Assembly (NCBI GenBank): GCA_016926805.1
Contig: JAFGNV010000090.1
Location: forward strand, 62,001 to 126,000
Direction of reading: 5' to 3'
DNA: 64,000 nt
DNA from: Anaerolineae bacterium
GTDB taxonomy: Bacteria > Chloroflexota > Anaerolineae > 4572-78 > J111
The translations under genes and the position numbers were made by a program. Shown one piece after another: positions 61,627 to 64,000 of the stretch. Each line of letters begins with the position of its first letter. The stretch's first letter is position 1. The notes under the pieces are model-generated. The model had not been told where the DNA came from. It saw only the letters and a list, made by a program, of their open reading frames with translations, and made no database searches.

Positions 61627-63120
61627 CTACGGCCAAACAATTTGTTCCACCGCCGCCATATCCAAATGCGCTCGAACGTGGTCGGCCAGACGATTGTAGG
61701 CTAACTCCCGGTCAAAGGTCCAGCCCCGGCCGTGCCATCCCAAACTGCGCAGCCAGGCATGACGCAGCGCGTCGTTATCAAAGAGACCGTGCAGGTACGT
61801 ACCCCAAATGCGACCGTCTGTACTCAGAGCGCCATCACCGTGGCCTGCCTCTGGGGTACCGATGTGACACAGAGGGCGAGACGAATTCACCAACCGGCTC
61901 CGGCCCATGTGGATTTCATAACCTTGAATAGGGATTCCCTCCAACCCGGCCAATGGTCCAACCGCAGCTTTTAGCGTTGCCTGAATCTGAACGGTGTGTT
62001 TGTCACCGGCAAATGTGGTTTCAACCGGCAATAAACCCAACCCCCCAGCACGTGTACCCGGTTCGGCTTCCACGCCATCGGGATCAAGGAGGGTTTGGCC
62101 CAACATCTGGTAACCGCCGCAAATCCCTATCACCGGCGTATCTTTTTGAGCCAATATCTTGATTCGTTCTGCCAGACCGGATTGCCGCAACCAGGCCAGA
62201 TCGGCCAGGGTCATTTTGCTGCCGGGCAGGATAATGGCCTGGGGCAAGCCGAGATCATCCACCCGTTCGACAAAACGCACCCGCACCCCGGGTTCGGCGC
62301 TTAGAGGATCAAAATCGTCAAAATTAGAAATGCGGGGAAAGCGGATGACGGCAATATCAACAACCGGCGTCTCCCCCCTGCGTTCCGGCTCATCCAGCGC
62401 CACCGAGTCTTCAGCCGCAATACCAATATCCGGTAAATAGGGAATGACGCCGAGGGTGGGAACGTTGAAGGCTCGTGCCTGTAACATTTGCAGGCCATCA
62501 CCCAGCAGGTTGATGTCACCGCGAAATTTGTTGATGACAAAGCCCTTCACCAACGTCCGCTCGTCCGGCTCCAACAATACCATCGTCCCCACCAGCGCCG
62601 CGAACACCCCACCCCGGTCGATATCCCCCACCAACAATACCGGCGACCCTGCGTATTGGGCCACCTTCAGATTGACAATATCCCCCTCTTTCAGGTTGAT
62701 TTCTACCGGGCTGCCCGCACCTTCCATAATCACCAAATCGTGTCGCTCCCGCAGACGATCCATCGCCGCGGTGACGTGTTGCCACAGATACGGTTTCAGG
62801 CTGCGCCAGTTCCCGGCATCGATATGGGTATAGGGTTTGCCATTGAGCACCATCTGGCTGCGGCTGTTGCCTTCGGGCTTGAGCAAAATGGGGTTCATGT
62901 CCACGTGGGCCGGGATGCCCGCCGCCGCAGCCTGGACCATCGTGGCCCGGCCAATCTCGTGCCCTTCGGGCGTGACGCCCGCGTTGAGGGCCATATTCTG
63001 AGCTTTGAACGGTGCCACCCGATAACCAGCCTGGGCAAATATGCGACATAGAGCCGTCACTAAAATAGACTTACCCGCATTAGAATGAGTCCCCAAAATC
63101 ATCAACGTTTTGGCCGCCAT
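61627..63120 (-). CDS. cobQ: Cobyric acid synthase
   Basis: A 497-residue CobQ/CbiP with the P-loop GTHSNAGKSIL, the AQNMALNAGVTPEG region, DIDRGGVFAAL, and a glutamine-amidotransferase domain with the cysteine in IGICGGYQMLG and late YEIHMG. It amidates four carboxylates of cobyrinic acid diamide. It starts 2 bp after the HAD gene with an AGAGGGCGAG ribosome site, so it is coupled to it. Confidence 0.97.
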   Translation of the reverse strand: MAAKTLMILGTHSNAGKSILVTALCRIFAQAGYRVAPFKAQNMALNAGVTPEGHEIGRATMVQAAAAGIPAHVDMNPILLKPEGNSRSQMVLNGKPYTHIDAGNWRSLKPYLWQHVTAAMDRLRERHDLVIMEGAGSPVEINLKEGDIVNLKVAQYAGSPVLLVGDIDRGGVFAALVGTMVLLEPDERTLVKGFVINKFRGDINLLGDGLQMLQARAFNVPTLGVIPYLPDIGIAAEDSVALDEPERRGETPVVDIAVIRFPRISNFDDFDPLSAEPGVRVRFVERVDDLGLPQAIILPGSKMTLADLAWLRQSGLAERIKILAQKDTPVIGICGGYQMLGQTLLDPDGVEAEPGTRAGGLGLLPVETTFAGDKHTVQIQATLKAAVGPLAGLEGIPIQGYEIHMGRSRLVNSSRPLCHIGTPEAGHGDGALSTDGRIWGTYLHGLFDNDALRHAWLRSLGWHGRGWTFDRELAYNRLADHVRAHLDMAAVEQIVWP

Positions 63121-63122
63121 TT

Positions 63123-63779
63123 TTATCTCGCCCTCTTGATAAAACCCAGTAAGCCGTCATCAATTTGGGTCGTCACGTAATTGGCGCCGGTTAAATCCTG
63201 CCGGCCGGAATTGGGATTGGCCAAGCCAATGGTTACCATTCCGGCTGAATTGGCTCCCCTGATACCGTGCGGCGAGTCTTCAAGTACAATACATCTTTCC
63301 GGTTCAACCCCCAATTTGGCTGCGCAAGTCAAAAATATTTCGGGATGCGGCTTGCCGTTGGCCACTTCTTCGCCGCTGACGGTGGCGTCAAAATAATCAA
63401 TCAGTTGCAACTTCTGTAAAATGAGGTTCACGTTTTGGCGCGACGAGGCGGAGGCCAGACCGATTTTAAAGTTGTTTTGCTGCAAAAATTTGAGCAGTTC
63501 CGGGATTCCGGCCATTGGCCCCAGGCTGGCTACTGTTTGCAAGCCCTCCGCGACCCTATTCTTTTCCTGGTTGACCAGCCAATCCACTGCCTGGGGCAGG
63601 CGATGATTGGTTTTGATGATTTGCCACATCTCCCGGCTGGAAATACCAACGTAGGCATGAAGTTCTTCATCGGTAATTTCTATGTTCAGTTCGGTGAGGG
63701 TGTTTTTGACGATTTCTAAATAAAGGGGTTCGGTATCAATGATAACCCCATCCATATCAAAAATAAAACCTTTGGTCAT
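63123..63779 (-). CDS. HAD-superfamily hydrolase, beta-phosphoglucomutase/phosphatase type
   Basis: A 218-residue HAD subfamily IA protein with motif I FDMDGVIIDTEP, a cap domain, motif II LASASS and motif III HPEIFLTCAAKLG, then VLEDSPHGI. Substrate unknown. ATG at 63779 follows GAAGGAAA. It is immediately upstream of cobQ; in cobalamin clusters such HADs may be the missing alpha-ribazole phosphatase, but nothing here proves it. Confidence 0.9.
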   Translation of the reverse strand: MTKGFIFDMDGVIIDTEPLYLEIVKNTLTELNIEITDEELHAYVGISSREMWQIIKTNHRLPQAVDWLVNQEKNRVAEGLQTVASLGPMAGIPELLKFLQQNNFKIGLASASSRQNVNLILQKLQLIDYFDATVSGEEVANGKPHPEIFLTCAAKLGVEPERCIVLEDSPHGIRGANSAGMVTIGLANPNSGRQDLTGANYVTTQIDDGLLGFIKRAR

Positions 63780-63820
63780 TTTCCTTCTCATTTTTGGTGT
63801 TGGTTATGACCAAGCGTTGG

Positions 63821-64000
63821 TTATGCCCAACGTTGCACTTCTATAATATTGCCTTCGGGGTCGGTGAGGTAAACCACCGTAATCTGGCCTGCGCCGGGAA
63901 TCTCTACGGTGACCCTCTGCCCATACTTACCGCCGCCCGCAGCCAGAACAGCCTCCTCCGCTGCCCCAACGTTATCCACGGCAAAGGCAATGTGGGCAAA
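63821..64000 (-). CDS. VOC/glyoxalase-family protein, C-terminal part (partial)
   Basis: The last 59 residues: FAHIAFAVDNVGAAEEAVL, AGGGKYGQ and YLTDPEGNIIEVQRW, the standard end of a VOC domain with the metal-ligand glutamate in NIIEV. It runs off the right edge. It lies 41 bp upstream of the HAD gene and may begin the HAD-cobQ operon. Confidence 0.85.
   Translation of the reverse strand, partial: FAHIAFAVDNVGAAEEAVLAAGGGKYGQRVTVEIPGAGQITVVYLTDPEGNIIEVQRWA

Noticed and set aside
1-64000. tRNA, rRNA, prophage, insertion-sequence transposase or CRISPR genes
   Set aside because: None recognised on either strand after reading all intergenic regions; the only mobile-type sequences are short non-coding repeats.

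Overview
The window reads as a contiguous piece of a bacterial chromosome of moderate GC, most likely from the Chloroflexota (Anaerolineae-like). That placement is inference from gene content: Ser/Thr kinases with extracellular PD40-type propellers, GAF-LuxR regulators, several GAF/PAS histidine kinases, a class D-like sortase, LysM-M23 endopeptidase and dispersed single-copy cobalamin genes. No rRNA, tRNA, prophage, CRISPR array or transposase was found. The sequence is densely coding, with about 59 genes.

Layout. 1-3.8 kb: 3' part of selB, then HIT, two Nudix hydrolases and an IMP cyclohydrolase-like gene on the + strand. 3.8-11.3 kb (-): MBL hydrolase with two polysaccharide deacetylases, a SLOG-SLATT membrane sensor/effector, an unknown protein with an MFS transporter, and cobU. 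11.5-19.1 kb (-): three aldo/keto reductases, a thioredoxin-like protein, an amidohydrolase, an enolase-superfamily dehydratase, a D-2-hydroxyacid dehydrogenase and an EamA exporter, which look like carbohydrate-acid metabolism. 19.4-27.2 kb: AEC transporter and NarL-type two-component pair (-), then P1 peptidase, atypical Ser/Thr kinase and REC-GAF-histidine kinase (+). 27.3-31.8 kb: sixA, a WecA/MraY-like transferase, an epimerase, a C39/TPR protein and an AMMECR1 protein. 32.1-42.7 kb: DnaB/RadA-like ATPase, two EEP nuclease paralogues, PadR with a HAAS membrane protein, sortase with a small membrane protein, GAF-LuxR regulator, LysM-M23 peptidase, cold-shock protein. 42.9-46 kb: candidate small RNA, then cheY-cheC-histidine kinase interrupted by a MITE-like element, and sufE. 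46.4-51.7 kb: a large receptor-like kinase with a triplicated propeller and a secreted SGNH/CBM-like protein with a sorting-signal-like tail. 51.8-64 kb: M20 peptidase, GH42 beta-galactosidase, a nadC-nadA-nadB-cobO operon with a recognisable operator, cbiB, a DUF2202 protein, and VOC-HAD-cobQ.

The main additions beyond ordinary annotation are: a candidate sRNA at 42.9 kb that would present an anti-Shine-Dalgarno CU-rich loop; a SLOG-SLATT protein with two membrane modules; an operator-promoter overlap in front of the nad operon and another in front of padR; small palindromic repeat families and a MITE-like element with a 4-bp duplication inside a signalling operon; and a recurring extended -10 promoter form (TGnTATAAT). 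All positions and starts were judged by eye; many starts differ from the longest reading frame because of a clear ribosome binding site.
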